DNA of 38,117 nucleotides from CAYVKM01 sp964452045 (lineage in GTDB: Bacteria; Calditrichota; Calditrichia; RBG-13-44-9), in contig CAYVKM010000029.1 in assembly GCA_964452045.1 (NCBI GenBank), forward strand, positions 1-38,117, read 5' to 3'. Position numbers and translations under genes: made by a program. The notes under the pieces were generated by a model, which had not been told where the DNA came from, made no database searches, and was given only the letters and a program-made list of their open reading frames with translations. Shown here piece by piece: positions 9,128-18,174 of this stretch; within the stretch, counting starts at the first letter, position 1; every line of letters starts with the position of its first letter.

Positions 9128-10411
9128 TTAAACTTTTTGACTTTCTGAAACTTGGGCTGAATCCTGAAGACCCCGGTTTCTTCTAATCCAGAAAAATGAC
9201 ATGGCAAATGCCAGGTAAATAGGCATAAAAGTCGCCAGGGCCAGTGAATTATCCTGATCGAATGGGGGAAATAGTTTTAGAATGAGCAACAAAACTCCCA
9301 AACCCAATTGAATATACCAGATATTTCGCAACCATTTTTGGGACCATTTTTTCCGCAGAAGATAAGCGATGCCGATAATCGGAACCAGCAAAGTAAGCGG
9401 ATTGGTGAGAAATAGGTTTTCGTTATAATAGGCAATGGTATGGTCGGTGAATAGACTGACCAGGGTGAGAAACATCCCGAGCAGCCCGGCGAACAATCCG
9501 ATGACGAGATTTAACAAACCGAACACAATGGGTTTACCCTTTTGGGCAAGCCTCGCGGATAGAAAAATGAAAACAGATACAACCAGACTGATGAGCAGTG
9601 TAAGATATAAATAATTGGGAGGAGAATCCGGTACTGGTTCTCTGCCGGTGGCCTGGTATACAGTTTTTTCTTTTAGCATAATTGGTTTTACCTGCCCTTC
9701 TGCATCGGTATAGGAAAATTCCTTGAATATCTTTTCCATCTCCGAGGGGAGGAACATATCATCCCAGCGCTTTATCGGTTTATCGATAGAGTCGTTCATG
9801 GGAAACATCAGCAGCCAGGTCCAGATGTAGTGGTCGTGGGTGAAACAGCGGGTGAGTTGCCTGAGGGTCATCCGGCTGGGCAGATTGGTATAGGCTTTCA
9901 GCTGTCCGTCCAATTCCCGGTCAATAAGGTCGCGGATGCGGGTTGCACAGTTATCCAGATAATGGTGATAGAGATATTGCCGGTTTTCCGGTCTGATATT
10001 ATCCTCCAGTTTTCTGGCAATATCCAGTCGTTTCTGTGGCGGTAGATTCAGCGTTTGTATCTGGATGGTCCGGTTTTCCCCGCGATAATATTTAATGGCG
10101 CTGTCTGTCCGGAAAGCCCCCACTTCGAATATTAATCGGCCTTTGACGAAATTATAAACGAAGTTATCATCGAATGAATACAGACCGTAATTGTAAAAGT
10201 AGGATTCGCCGCTGATGGTATCTTCCACAATGATCGCATTATGACCCCAGAAGTTGGTCAGTTCACTCCCCGGGCCAATGGTGACCAGTTTTATTTCCAG
10301 ATTTTCGCCGTTTTCAGATTGGGGAAATGCCTGGGAGAATAGAGAAGTAAACTGTAATAAAACAAAAAGTAGAATTGTGGAAAAAAGGGGAAATTTTTTA
10401 TAATTCGACAT
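9128..10411 (-). CDS. DUF4105 (Lnb N-terminal domain) membrane protein
   Basis: This 427-residue protein has a signal peptide or anchor (about 8-27), then a periplasmic domain with features of the DUF4105/Lnb N-terminal family: a conserved NFWGH (H57), YNYG, and HHYLDNCATRIRDLID with Cys155. The Cys and His residues resemble a papain/NlpC-like catalytic set, but activity is unproven. From about residue 268 onward four or five hydrophobic helices form a membrane domain. The family is common in Bacteroidota and related phyla and has no settled role. The ATG start has only a weak upstream AATAAG. It converges head-on with the patatin gene. Confidence 0.8.
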   Translation of the reverse strand: MSNYKKFPLFSTILLFVLLQFTSLFSQAFPQSENGENLEIKLVTIGPGSELTNFWGHNAIIVEDTISGESYFYNYGLYSFDDNFVYNFVKGRLIFEVGAFRTDSAIKYYRGENRTIQIQTLNLPPQKRLDIARKLEDNIRPENRQYLYHHYLDNCATRIRDLIDRELDGQLKAYTNLPSRMTLRQLTRCFTHDHYIWTWLLMFPMNDSIDKPIKRWDDMFLPSEMEKIFKEFSYTDAEGQVKPIMLKEKTVYQATGREPVPDSPPNYLYLTLLISLVVSVFIFLSARLAQKGKPIVFGLLNLVIGLFAGLLGMFLTLVSLFTDHTIAYYNENLFLTNPLTLLVPIIGIAYLLRKKWSQKWLRNIWYIQLGLGVLLLILKLFPPFDQDNSLALATFMPIYLAFAMSFFWIRRNRGLQDSAQVSESQKV

Positions 10412-10632
10412 CTTATTGACGACCTATTTAATTTTCTGAAATTCTGCTGCTTTATAATTCAGATAACCGATTGAGAAAATAGTAAACCGTTGGTTCAACT
10501 CAAATTTAAAAAAATATTTAACTGTGTTAATCGGGATGAGATTCAGGCAAAAATTAAAATAATAAAGTGATATATAATAATATCCCTTCCTATAACCAAA
10601 ACCTCATTCTTAATTTATTACCAAACCTAAAT

Positions 10633-10654
10633 CATGTTACCACTCCGTGGTTTT
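10633..10654 (+). repeat. Short palindromic repeat unit
   Basis: CATGTTACCACTCCGTGGTT plus TT: an ATGTTACC arm followed by the small palindrome CCACtCCGTGG and a T-run. It belongs with the units at 10685-10708, 10828-10850 and 1887-1910. Confidence 0.45.
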
Positions 10655-10684
10655 AGCTATGAAATTTGATGTATAGTATTACAA

Positions 10685-10708
10685 ACATATCACCGCTTTG
10701 CGGTTTTT
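10685..10708 (+). repeat. Short palindromic repeat unit
   Basis: ACATATCACCGCTTTGCGGT followed by TTTT. The ACCGC/GCGGT pairing around TTT plus the T-run gives a tiny hairpin. Same orientation as the unit 52 bp to the left. Confidence 0.45.
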
Positions 10709-10827
10709 ATTAAATTTTGCTTAACTAAACTTCATAAGGTGGGAAATATTATTCCAAAAAATACCACCATTAAGGGAAAGTTAATTGAGTTACGAAATTT
10801 TTAGTGGTCTCCTTCCGGTGGTAATAG

Positions 10828-10850
10828 AATCCTTTTAGGGGTGACATATA
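10828..10850 (-). repeat. Short palindromic repeat unit, reverse orientation
   Basis: AATCCTTTTAGGGGTGACAT followed by ATA. It is the reverse-orientation form of the two units to its left and closely resembles the copy at 1887-1910. Confidence 0.45.
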
Positions 10851-10902
10851 GACTCAATTTTAATTTTAATTATTTTAGCAGTACAACAGGTTAATTTTAT
10901 TT

Positions 10903-11418
10903 TTACTCGGTTTTCAGACGGGATTTGAGGGTTTGCACGAAGGCATCATAATCGCCTTCCAGGATAGCATGGCGTGATATAGGGGCTGCAGTCAGCGCAT
11001 TCAGATAGATAAACGTATGATCCGCCGTCTCTCCCAACCGCTCGATGCCAAAAAATTCGATCACGGAATTTGCATATTGTGATTTTACCTCCAGGTTGTT
11101 TCCATGTAGAAAAAGTTCATGTTCTCCGAACAGTGCTTTATTGCTGCCCTCCCCATAGAATTTAAGGATATCTTTTTCCAGACGTTTAAAGATCGATTTT
11201 GGCATGTAGAAGTAAATAAACAGACCGATAAAGGGCGCCAGGAAATAATAAATATCCCAATCCAGGAGGTAGCCCAATCCGGCAATAATGATCAATCCCG
11301 AGAGGGCAGATGCCCAACGCCATGCGGTTACTCGGGTTTTCATGGCCGGGGAATGCTGGTAATGATATCTGGCAAACGCCGTCAGATCGGATTTTTCTAC
11401 ACGGTATTTCAAATGCAT
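10903..11418 (-). CDS. YcxB-like membrane protein
   Basis: This 171-residue protein starts with a short cytoplasmic segment (KYRVEKSDLTAFARYH), has two hydrophobic helices near residues 33-50 and 54-70, and ends in a soluble domain of about 95 residues. That domain contains the pattern EHELFLHGNNLEVKS...IERLGETADHTFIYLNALTAAPISR, typical of the YcxB-like C-terminal domain. No biochemical role is known for the family. AGGGAG lies seven to eight bases before the ATG. The gene stands alone, between the repeat-rich spacer and the CDF transporter gene 159 bp upstream on the same strand. Confidence 0.7.
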   Translation of the reverse strand: MHLKYRVEKSDLTAFARYHYQHSPAMKTRVTAWRWASALSGLIIIAGLGYLLDWDIYYFLAPFIGLFIYFYMPKSIFKRLEKDILKFYGEGSNKALFGEHELFLHGNNLEVKSQYANSVIEFFGIERLGETADHTFIYLNALTAAPISRHAILEGDYDAFVQTLKSRLKTE

Positions 11419-11577
11419 GTTAACTCCCTGGGCTGATTTAACTTTTCGGCTCGGCTCTTTCTCTGATTACTTGGGTACCCGAATCCTTTTTCTTTTTTAA
11501 TCATCGCTGGAAACGGCCGCAAGTTTAATGGTGGTGAGATTTAAATTGGTAAGTATGAATTTACTGTTCTGAAGCTT

Positions 11578-12525
11578 CTATTCTTTGGTCTTTTTCAGTT
11601 CCCGGTGAACCGTTTCGTGTTCCTCCAGCGGCTCCAGGTGTGTGGTTACCATCACTTCTCCGGCTAACTTTGATTTGAGTGCCGCTTCGATTTCGGTAGC
11701 TTGCCAGTGGGCTTCCTCGATGCGGGTATCGGCTGGAAAAAGCAGATGGAATTCAATCCAGATCGAAGTACCGCTTTCCCGCTGACGGAGCTGATGATAA
11801 CCGATCCCCCGTGCGTTAACCTCTTCTTCCAGAATCTTTAAGATTTTTTTGCGGATCTCCGGATTGCTCTCATCCATCAGACCGCCAAAGGCGACCCGCA
11901 TCAGTTTGCCGCCGGACCAGAGGATATTGATCGCTACTGCGATTGCCAGAATGGGGTCGAATGGTAACCATCCGGTGAGCAATACCAGGATGAGGCCGAC
12001 GATAACCCCCAGACTGGTCCAGAAATCAGTGAGTACATGTTTACCGTTAGCGATCAGGATAAGGGAATCGTGCTTTTTTCCCTGCCAAACAAGGTAGGAA
12101 CCGAGCCCGGCATTGATCACCGAAGCGCCGAAGACAAACAGAATGCCGGTATCCAGACGCTGGATATCCAGGCCGGTAACCCATTTGGAAACTGCCTCAA
12201 AAATAATAAACGCTGCAGCCAGGATGATCATGGCGCCTTCCATGCCGGCGGAGAAAAAACTGATTTTATCATGCCCGTAGGTGTGACTTTTATCAGCCGG
12301 TTGCAAGCTGAGCCATAGGCTGAAAGCAGCAAAAGACACGGCGAATACATGCACTACGGATTCCGCAGCATCGGAGAGAATGGCAGCGGAATTGGTAATC
12401 AGGTAGGCGTACATTTTTCCGATAAGCATCAACACCCCCACCGCCAGGGATAACCGCATAGCCAGTTTTTGTTGGGCAACTGGTTCTTTTGGTGCTTTTG
12501 TTGATTTCTTGGTTAGATTGCTCAA
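11578..12525 (-). CDS. Cation diffusion facilitator (CDF) metal transporter
   Basis: This 315-residue inner-membrane protein has six predicted helices and a C-terminal cytoplasmic ferredoxin-like domain (about 215-300). CDF landmarks include SDAAES in TM2, HTYGHDK after it, and NGKHVLTD in TM5, with H163 and D167 as half of the transport metal site. It should export a divalent cation (Zn, Fe, Mn or Co) in exchange for protons. The TM2 half-site reads E55-xxx-H59 instead of the usual H/D-xxx-D, so the metal cannot be assigned by analogy. The start is TTG with AGGA eight bases upstream; an ATG just upstream is out of frame and gives only three codons. The next in-frame ATG is at residue 23. Confidence 0.88.
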   Translation of the reverse strand: MSNLTKKSTKAPKEPVAQQKLAMRLSLAVGVLMLIGKMYAYLITNSAAILSDAAESVVHVFAVSFAAFSLWLSLQPADKSHTYGHDKISFFSAGMEGAMIILAAAFIIFEAVSKWVTGLDIQRLDTGILFVFGASVINAGLGSYLVWQGKKHDSLILIANGKHVLTDFWTSLGVIVGLILVLLTGWLPFDPILAIAVAINILWSGGKLMRVAFGGLMDESNPEIRKKILKILEEEVNARGIGYHQLRQRESGTSIWIEFHLLFPADTRIEEAHWQATEIEAALKSKLAGEVMVTTHLEPLEEHETVHRELKKTKE

Positions 12526-12659
12526 TGTGACATTCCTGAATCAAAAAAATATAAAGCGCTTAATGAAATCTAATATAATCAAAACAGTGGAAAAAAATTT
12601 CCGCTATTCAAAATTTTTGAAGCTGAATTTATCCGGATGATTTAAAGCTTTTTGCTAAT

Positions 12660-13394
12660 CTATTCATTTTTATTTGGGAATACTCTTTTTAAATAGCCGA
12701 AAGGAATCTGGATGTTAAAGTAAACCTCAAAATCTTTATCCTGTACAGGATCGTAAGCATTCAGCAAATCGAAAGAATATCCGTCTTCACTGAGCAAACT
12801 CTGGCTTTTAACTTCCAGATCGTACCAGTCCAGGAAAACATATTCTTCGCGGGTGTCGATAACAATATAGGCTGTTGTGGGTGCTCTCCCATCACCACTC
12901 TCCTCGATGGAGCCGAGTAAACCATCATAACAGTCGTAGTGGTAGTCGGACCGGATGCTGTCCCCGGTCTGCAGATAAATGTAACCCAGATAAAGATGAA
13001 CCAGTGCATCCACATATTTATGTTGCAGGATGGAATCGCACAGCAAAGTAGCCTGGGGATAAGCCGCAGAATCGAGCAGCGTGGTAATCCGGTCGTATAG
13101 TTTCCCCATCCGGGAATCGTAAGGAGTATAATCCCCGGTTTTGGTATAGGCCATGCGCAGGGCAAAGAAATCGGAGGAGGTATTATTTTTAATGCTGTCC
13201 AGCAGGGTGTAATATCCGGATGAGTCCAGGCTGTTAATATAATCGAACAGATAATAATTGGAAACCGTATCGACTTCCCCGGTTATTACTGAGGAACTGT
13301 CCACCGGTTCAATAGGAGTTGCTTCCTTGCTTATTTTCTGGGAAGAACTGCAGGCGATGAGCAGGATAAATGTTAAGAAAATCAGTTTCTTCAA
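12660..13394 (-). CDS. Lipoprotein of unknown function
   Basis: This 244-residue protein has a lipoprotein signal peptide with lipobox LIAC (Cys at about residue 15) followed by a Ser-rich linker. The rest is acidic and rich in Tyr, Asp and Ser, with a possible helical-repeat section near 75-160 (lengths and spacing recall TPR-like repeats, not proven). No family recognised. The start is TTG with AGGAG six bases upstream. It begins 29 bp after the end of the DDAH-like gene and probably shares its transcript. Confidence 0.7.
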   Translation of the reverse strand: MKKLIFLTFILLIACSSSQKISKEATPIEPVDSSSVITGEVDTVSNYYLFDYINSLDSSGYYTLLDSIKNNTSSDFFALRMAYTKTGDYTPYDSRMGKLYDRITTLLDSAAYPQATLLCDSILQHKYVDALVHLYLGYIYLQTGDSIRSDYHYDCYDGLLGSIEESGDGRAPTTAYIVIDTREEYVFLDWYDLEVKSQSLLSEDGYSFDLLNAYDPVQDKDFEVYFNIQIPFGYLKRVFPNKNE

Positions 13395-13423
13395 AATTGG
13401 CTCCTTTTTGATAAATCGACCAT

Positions 13424-14197
13424 TTAAAATCGTAAAGAGAGACAGGACACGCCGCCGTCCAGTTTTCTGAATTCGGAAAGATCAACCTGAATTGTGCGAT
13501 AACCGTTCTTTTCTATGAGCCGTTTGCTGGCGGGATATCCGGCCGGCAGGATAACCGTGCCGTTTACCCAGATACAGTTGGCGGCATAGCTTTCCGTTTC
13601 ATTGATTTCTATGATATGAAAGCTGGTGAATTCCGGCCGGTTGACAAACTCCCCTGTCGCCACCAGCCGGTTATTCTCCAGATAGGCTACCCCGGTTTTC
13701 AGGTGGAGGACATTATCCAGTGGCACTGTCGATCCGGTCATATCGTATTTTTCCAAAATTTTAATCAACTGTTCTGCTCCCTCCGGATTGCTTCGTTTTG
13801 ATAATCCGATGTAATAATGAGAATCCACCCTCAGGATATCCCCGGTTTCCACTGTGCCGGGTTCACGGATAAATTCTATGTTGCGGTAAAACTTTTTCAG
13901 ATAAGAATCCAGACCTTTGGTTTCACCTTTCCGGGACGGAGCGCCGGGATTGGTGATAATAGCACATTTCGGTGTCAACAGCCCAATGTCCTCCACAAAG
14001 GTAGAATCGGGATGATCATTGTCCGGCGGCAGATAGTGAACCTTTAATCCACAGGTTTCCAGGGCTTCGCAATAATGATAATGCTGCCGAAGCGCTTTCT
14101 GATAATCCGGTTTGCCCAGGTTAGCGGTGGTCAGTCCATTCACCAAATTTGGGCAGGGTAACCGGACGATTGCATTTTGATAAGAGGTATTCTTCAA
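13424..14197 (-). CDS. Dimethylargininase-type amidinohydrolase (DDAH family)
   Basis: This 257-residue enzyme shows the DDAH/arginine deiminase-fold signatures: N-terminal AIVRLPCPNLVNGLT, DSTFVEDIG (D64...D70), GTVETGD (E117, D120), LHLKTG (catalytic H165) and C-terminal GGVSCLSLRF with nucleophile Cys252. All catalytic residues are present. The expected reaction hydrolyses dimethylarginine (or a related guanidino compound) to citrulline plus an amine in the cytoplasm; in bacteria the physiological substrate is often uncertain. The only start that retains the conserved N-terminus is TTG at 14197, and its ribosome binding site is weak. It lies in a minus-strand run with the DinB-like gene (54 bp upstream) and a lipoprotein gene (29 bp downstream). 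Confidence 0.88.
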   Translation of the reverse strand: MKNTSYQNAIVRLPCPNLVNGLTTANLGKPDYQKALRQHYHYCEALETCGLKVHYLPPDNDHPDSTFVEDIGLLTPKCAIITNPGAPSRKGETKGLDSYLKKFYRNIEFIREPGTVETGDILRVDSHYYIGLSKRSNPEGAEQLIKILEKYDMTGSTVPLDNVLHLKTGVAYLENNRLVATGEFVNRPEFTSFHIIEINETESYAANCIWVNGTVILPAGYPASKRLIEKNGYRTIQVDLSEFRKLDGGVSCLSLRF

Positions 14198-14251
14198 GTG
14201 AAAATATTTTCTCTTTACTTATAAATAATCAACGGGCCTCACTAGCCCGGT

Positions 14252-14755
14252 TCAATAGGAAGGCGGCTGCATCCCAAACTGGGACCACTCTTCCTTGGAG
14301 GGGCCGTATAATCCTGGTACCTGCGCCCCGGCTTGTCGCAAAAGAACAGTCATTTGTCCCACATGATGAATTTCATGGGTGATCAGGGAAAACAGGGTTT
14401 TGCCCCGCATCCAGGCTTCTCCGTACATATCGTCAGTTTGCAACAGTGTTTTATCTGTCCACTGGTTTTTGATCGCCTCTTTTAGCTCGTGGGAAACCTG
14501 TTTATATCCCTTCAGGATTTTCGCGGCCGATTTGGGCGGCGGCGCATTCTGGTCCACCGATGAAACCGGCAGTCCGGTTCGGCCCATCATCTCGGGAACG
14601 GTAACCACAATATGCCAGGCAAGTTGTCCCAGTGTCCGGTAACCCGCTTTGACTGCTTTTTTCAGATTACTGTCGGCCAATTCGCTGAATATTTTGATAG
14701 TTCTCTCATTTAGTTGCTGATATTCATTCAGAAAATCCTCGATGGTGCGAAACAT
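14252..14755 (-). CDS. DinB-like four-helix metalloprotein
   Basis: This 167-residue protein fits the DinB/YfiT-like four-helix bundle. It has a His in the second helix (LAWHIV, H48) and an HEIHHVGQM motif near residues 127-135, which together give the three-His metal site of the family. Many members are thiol-dependent transferases or have no known function; despite the name, this is not DNA polymerase IV. The ATG is preceded by AAGGA at nine bases. It sits 32 bp after the hypothetical gene upstream and 54 bp before the DDAH-like gene. Confidence 0.82.
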   Translation of the reverse strand: MFRTIEDFLNEYQQLNERTIKIFSELADSNLKKAVKAGYRTLGQLAWHIVVTVPEMMGRTGLPVSSVDQNAPPPKSAAKILKGYKQVSHELKEAIKNQWTDKTLLQTDDMYGEAWMRGKTLFSLITHEIHHVGQMTVLLRQAGAQVPGLYGPSKEEWSQFGMQPPSY

Positions 14756-14787
14756 AATTAGCCGTCCTTCTTGCGAATTTATCGTTC

Positions 14788-15255
14788 TTATTTTTTTAGA
14801 TGCCAGAGCAGGAGCAGGATGCGTTTTTGCAGATTGATGATCCGCACCCGCCAGCGGACTTTCGGATTGTCCTTGTCCACCCGGTAGATCCGTTTCAATT
14901 CTTTGATCCGGTCGTAAATATTTTCTACCAGGCTGGTGGTCTCCTTGCCGAGAAACGAAGAGAGATCGCTGTTCTCGATTCGCTCATCCCCGGAGATCCG
15001 TTGTTTTTTCAGCGAATTAAAGTCGAAGTTGGTCTTCAGCAGACGGTCATATTCCCCCGTCCGGAGTTCGTTGACCATTTTCATTGGATTAGTATCCATT
15101 TCCATCACCAGCCAGCACAAACCGGCATTTTCTTTCAGCTCTTCCAGAAAAACACGGGTATCGCCTTTTTTGCCTTTCAGCAATTCCCGGAAAGTCTTCA
15201 GGGTAGAAGCTGCGGTGGAAATGGTGCTGAAAACAGACTGAATGCTTTCGATCAT
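14788..15255 (-). CDS. Conserved-looking hypothetical protein
   Basis: This 155-residue, highly charged (Lys/Glu/Arg) and mostly helical protein has no recognised domain, signal peptide or membrane helix. Its composition is that of a normal soluble protein, whereas the overlapping opposite-strand frame reads as a His/Phe/Pro-rich shadow, which is why this strand was chosen. The ATG has only a weak upstream GG. It is the first gene of the putative minus-strand run leading to DinB, DDAH and the lipoprotein. Confidence 0.6.
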   Translation of the reverse strand: MIESIQSVFSTISTAASTLKTFRELLKGKKGDTRVFLEELKENAGLCWLVMEMDTNPMKMVNELRTGEYDRLLKTNFDFNSLKKQRISGDERIENSDLSSFLGKETTSLVENIYDRIKELKRIYRVDKDNPKVRWRVRIINLQKRILLLLWHLKK

Positions 15256-15404
15256 ACAATAACTACCGATTTTATTCCGGTTGAATTCATTTTAGAAACA
15301 AATTATTGAGGGTCAATATACTAATGAAAGATCAATAGTTTCCACATATTTTGCAGAGTTCTTTTGCTGCTATCTAATAACAATGGGTGAGTCACGGAGA
15401 AAGG

Positions 15405-16232
15405 TTATTTGGCCTTACTCTTTGGATAAGATCCCAGCACCTGAAGAAAAGTGGCGATTTCTTTTAAATGGTTCAGGGCGTTTTTTGCCGGCCTTTCGTT
15501 TATGCTGCCTTCAATATCCAGATAGAAATAATAATTGAACGGTTTTCCGTGTAGTGGCCGGGATTCTATTTTGAGCAGGTTGATGTCCCGCAGTGCGAAG
15601 ACGGCCAGCGATTTGAACAGTGCCCCCGGCGCATCCTCAAAGGAAAAGACGATCGAGGTTTTACCACCTTTTTCCGGGATTTTCGGTTCTTTCTGAATGA
15701 TGAGAAACCGGGTGTAATTCTCGTGATTACTCTCAATCCGGCTGGCCAGAATGTCCAGTCCGTATTTTTCCGCCGCTTCTCTGCTGGCGATGGCGGTGGT
15801 ATCATGGAGTTGATCATCCACCAGTTTTTTGGCGCTGCCCGCAGTATCGTAAAATGGTTCAATCCGAACATCCTGCAAACCATTCAGGAAATCGGCGCAT
15901 TGTTGCAGGGCCTGGGGGTGAGAGATCACCAGGCGGATATCCCGGATTTTGACACCCGGCAGAGCCAGCAGATAGTGGGATATGGGAAGTATAATCTCGC
16001 CCACAATGGGTAGCTTATATTTGAGCAGCAAATCGTAATTTTCATGCACGCTTCCGGCCAGGGCATTTTCGATGGGAACGACTGCCGCCGCAGCCTGGCC
16101 GGTTTTGACCGCATTGAAAATGGCAGGGAAAGTTGGCAGGGGCAAGGTTTTGATCGAACGGCTAAAATAATTGAGGGCGGCAATTTCGCTGTAGGCCCCG
16201 CTCTCTCCCTGAAATGCGACTGTTCTGGTCAT
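15405..16232 (-). CDS. pheA: Prephenate dehydratase
   Basis: This 275-residue cytoplasmic enzyme converts prephenate to phenylpyruvate in phenylalanine synthesis. The catalytic domain (1-180) has the N-terminal VAFQGESGAYSE, the VVPIENALAGSV signature and the catalytic TRF motif (T174-R175-F176). The ACT regulatory domain follows (about 190-270) with GALF (203-206) and ESRP (223-226), the two motifs that bind phenylalanine for feedback inhibition. Length fits the monofunctional enzyme without chorismate mutase. It follows the C45-type gene by 111 bp on the same strand; no other aromatic amino acid genes are in the window. Confidence 0.95.
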   Translation of the reverse strand: MTRTVAFQGESGAYSEIAALNYFSRSIKTLPLPTFPAIFNAVKTGQAAAAVVPIENALAGSVHENYDLLLKYKLPIVGEIILPISHYLLALPGVKIRDIRLVISHPQALQQCADFLNGLQDVRIEPFYDTAGSAKKLVDDQLHDTTAIASREAAEKYGLDILASRIESNHENYTRFLIIQKEPKIPEKGGKTSIVFSFEDAPGALFKSLAVFALRDINLLKIESRPLHGKPFNYYFYLDIEGSINERPAKNALNHLKEIATFLQVLGSYPKSKAK

Positions 16233-16343
16233 CTCACTTACATTACATATATGTTTTATAAAATTTAAGCAAATTAAAAGTAAATTTCAGCTTTTGCTGG
16301 CATCGTTATCTGGAATAAATCGAAGAAATAATTGATCATGAAA

Positions 16344-18053
16344 TTAATTCTCGATGGTTCTTTCAGAAATGGTAAGTATCGGTGAGATAGCGCTTGGAAA
16401 TGGTACCGAAATCGGGTTTTGTTTTTCGCCTTTTAGCAATGCATAGGCCAGTCGGCCTATTTCGGTATCAGGCCATTTCGTGAATATTTGTTTTAAAATC
16501 GACCGTGCGCTATTTCTTTTATTGATTTTAAATAAGAGTATTGATTCCATTAACAGATGAGGTGCAGTTTTACCGTCTAAATTGATGGCCTTACGCAGAG
16601 CTTTTTGGGCAGCAGGGAAATCTGATTGCAAATAGGCATTTGCGCAATCAGCCCCACTCCGAAAACCGGTTTCTGAAAAATCAAATTCCGGCAATCGTTC
16701 CCATCGTTTTTGATCAAAGGCATAAAATTTTCCCTGCGGTGCGGGTAGTCGCCCGTCACTGCACCAGATAAGCCCCTGTCCCGGTTTCATAATCAAGCTA
16801 AAGCCAGTGTAAGGTCGGCATATAGTTGTCCGTTTTTCCGGATATTTTTCTCCTGCTGCTTCTCGCGGATAAGGATCTCGCAGAATCTCTAGAGCGATGC
16901 GTGGTGAAATACTGCTTTTAAAACGATCAAGAAGTTCGGCATAACTGACATACCGCGGAAAGGTTCTAACAGATTGAGAATCGCTCATTTCCCGCCAGTC
17001 CCCCCGAATTTCATACGGTGCCAGTTTTGGGCTGCGAAAATAATTTGTACTCCAGACTGCGCCATTCTGTAAGGGTCGGGTGGCATATACTTTTCCGGCA
17101 GTTTCAACTGCCACGGCCTGATGTTCTTTAGCACTGGATATGATGACGATATCGGCAAGGGGTCTTGGCAGAGTTTGTATAACTTTTTCAATTCCTTCAT
17201 CCAGGTAGGAACTCTCCTGTAGTACCCGCCTAAGAGTAATAATAAAAGGTATTACCGGAAAGTCTATTCCTTTAAATATTGTTCGGTCACGAACGTAAGT
17301 GTTATCCCATGCAACAGAAATACCTTTATCGTTCATTCCTGCATTCACACCAATTGAGCCAACAGTATTCATGGTGCTGAATGGAATTCCGTTCGATGGT
17401 CGGTAAAATATTATGGCCAGATGCGGATTAATAAGCGCGTGCTCTTTAGCCATCAAATCATAGTTGTAACCATGGATCAGTTCACCATCGGTAGTCATTT
17501 CCCCGGTTACCGCAAATTCGGAGCATCCACCCACCAGGTACATTTCCCAGATAGCTGTCACCAGTATCACTTCAAGTTGGTGAATACCTGCGCCATCAGC
17601 GATTCCGGATGCCTCTTCAAGATATTTTTCAGGAATTTTGTCTCGATATTTCAGGGCTTGCCAAAAAAGCAACGGTTTGGTCAGCAGTCTTGCCATCCAG
17701 TGTGGCAAGTTCATTTCCCGACCAATTAGGTTGATCATATAATCGTAAGCTGCATGACGAAAAGAAAGAATCCTATTTCTGGCGAAATGACCGTGTTGAT
17801 ATCCCATTTGGTATGGAGTACCTCCCAGGTAAAGAACGGTGAGGTTATTGATATCTTCGGCATGTGCTGATGATAAAAATTTGTTTTCATCTTCCGATGA
17901 AAGTGAGCGGGGGGATTGGGGCAGGAGTGCCTGGGTCACTTCCATACAAGCGTGAAAAAAACCAGTTGTGATTCCTAAAATGGCTAAAATAAGGACCAGA
18001 GTTAATGCAGTCCATTTAATAAAGTGGTGTTTTTTTGAAAATTTGAATGGCAT
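16344..18053 (-). CDS. C45-family autoproteolytic acyltransferase/hydrolase, membrane-anchored, with C-terminal helical repeats
   Basis: This 569-residue protein has an N-terminal membrane anchor (about 13-33), a long NTN-hydrolase domain (about 70-460) and a C-terminal tail of ~110 residues resembling two TPR units. Family features are GTPYQMGYQHG near 79, ASGIADGAGI near 148, and GGCSEFAV, where Cys177 should become the N-terminal nucleophile after self-cleavage. C45 relatives include acyl-CoA:6-aminopenicillanate acyltransferase and acid ceramidase/phospholipase B-like amidases. An amide or acyl hydrolase acting in the periplasm is inferred; the substrate is unknown. No Shine-Dalgarno is visible before the ATG, only an A-run. 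Confidence 0.8.
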   Translation of the reverse strand: MPFKFSKKHHFIKWTALTLVLILAILGITTGFFHACMEVTQALLPQSPRSLSSEDENKFLSSAHAEDINNLTVLYLGGTPYQMGYQHGHFARNRILSFRHAAYDYMINLIGREMNLPHWMARLLTKPLLFWQALKYRDKIPEKYLEEASGIADGAGIHQLEVILVTAIWEMYLVGGCSEFAVTGEMTTDGELIHGYNYDLMAKEHALINPHLAIIFYRPSNGIPFSTMNTVGSIGVNAGMNDKGISVAWDNTYVRDRTIFKGIDFPVIPFIITLRRVLQESSYLDEGIEKVIQTLPRPLADIVIISSAKEHQAVAVETAGKVYATRPLQNGAVWSTNYFRSPKLAPYEIRGDWREMSDSQSVRTFPRYVSYAELLDRFKSSISPRIALEILRDPYPREAAGEKYPEKRTTICRPYTGFSLIMKPGQGLIWCSDGRLPAPQGKFYAFDQKRWERLPEFDFSETGFRSGADCANAYLQSDFPAAQKALRKAINLDGKTAPHLLMESILLFKINKRNSARSILKQIFTKWPDTEIGRLAYALLKGEKQNPISVPFPSAISPILTISERTIEN

Positions 18054-18174
18054 TTTTTTGTCAAATAAAATGTTACAGGAATCAAAAATTATTAAAAAGC
18101 AATTTTATTATATCTAAAATCAGGTAGCGTTTAATGTATTTCCCCCATAGATATATTTTGTCGATTTCAAAGGA

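Larger units (their letters stand above)
10412..10902. other. Gene-free AT-rich spacer with palindromic repeat units
   Basis: No ORF with a ribosome binding site or recognisable protein was found in these 491 bp. The right half holds several short palindromic units, listed separately, that share an ACAT(A/G)T(T/C)ACC core. An additional pair, TACCACC near 10762 and GGTGGTA near 10817, could fold back on itself. The DUF4105 promoter should lie at the left end, but no convincing -35/-10 pair was identified. Confidence 0.6.

Noticed and set aside
14800..15309. 169-codon plus-strand frame opposite the 155-residue hypothetical
   Set aside because: His/Phe/Pro/Gln-rich shadow composition; the minus-strand frame reads as a normal charged helical protein and fits the operon.
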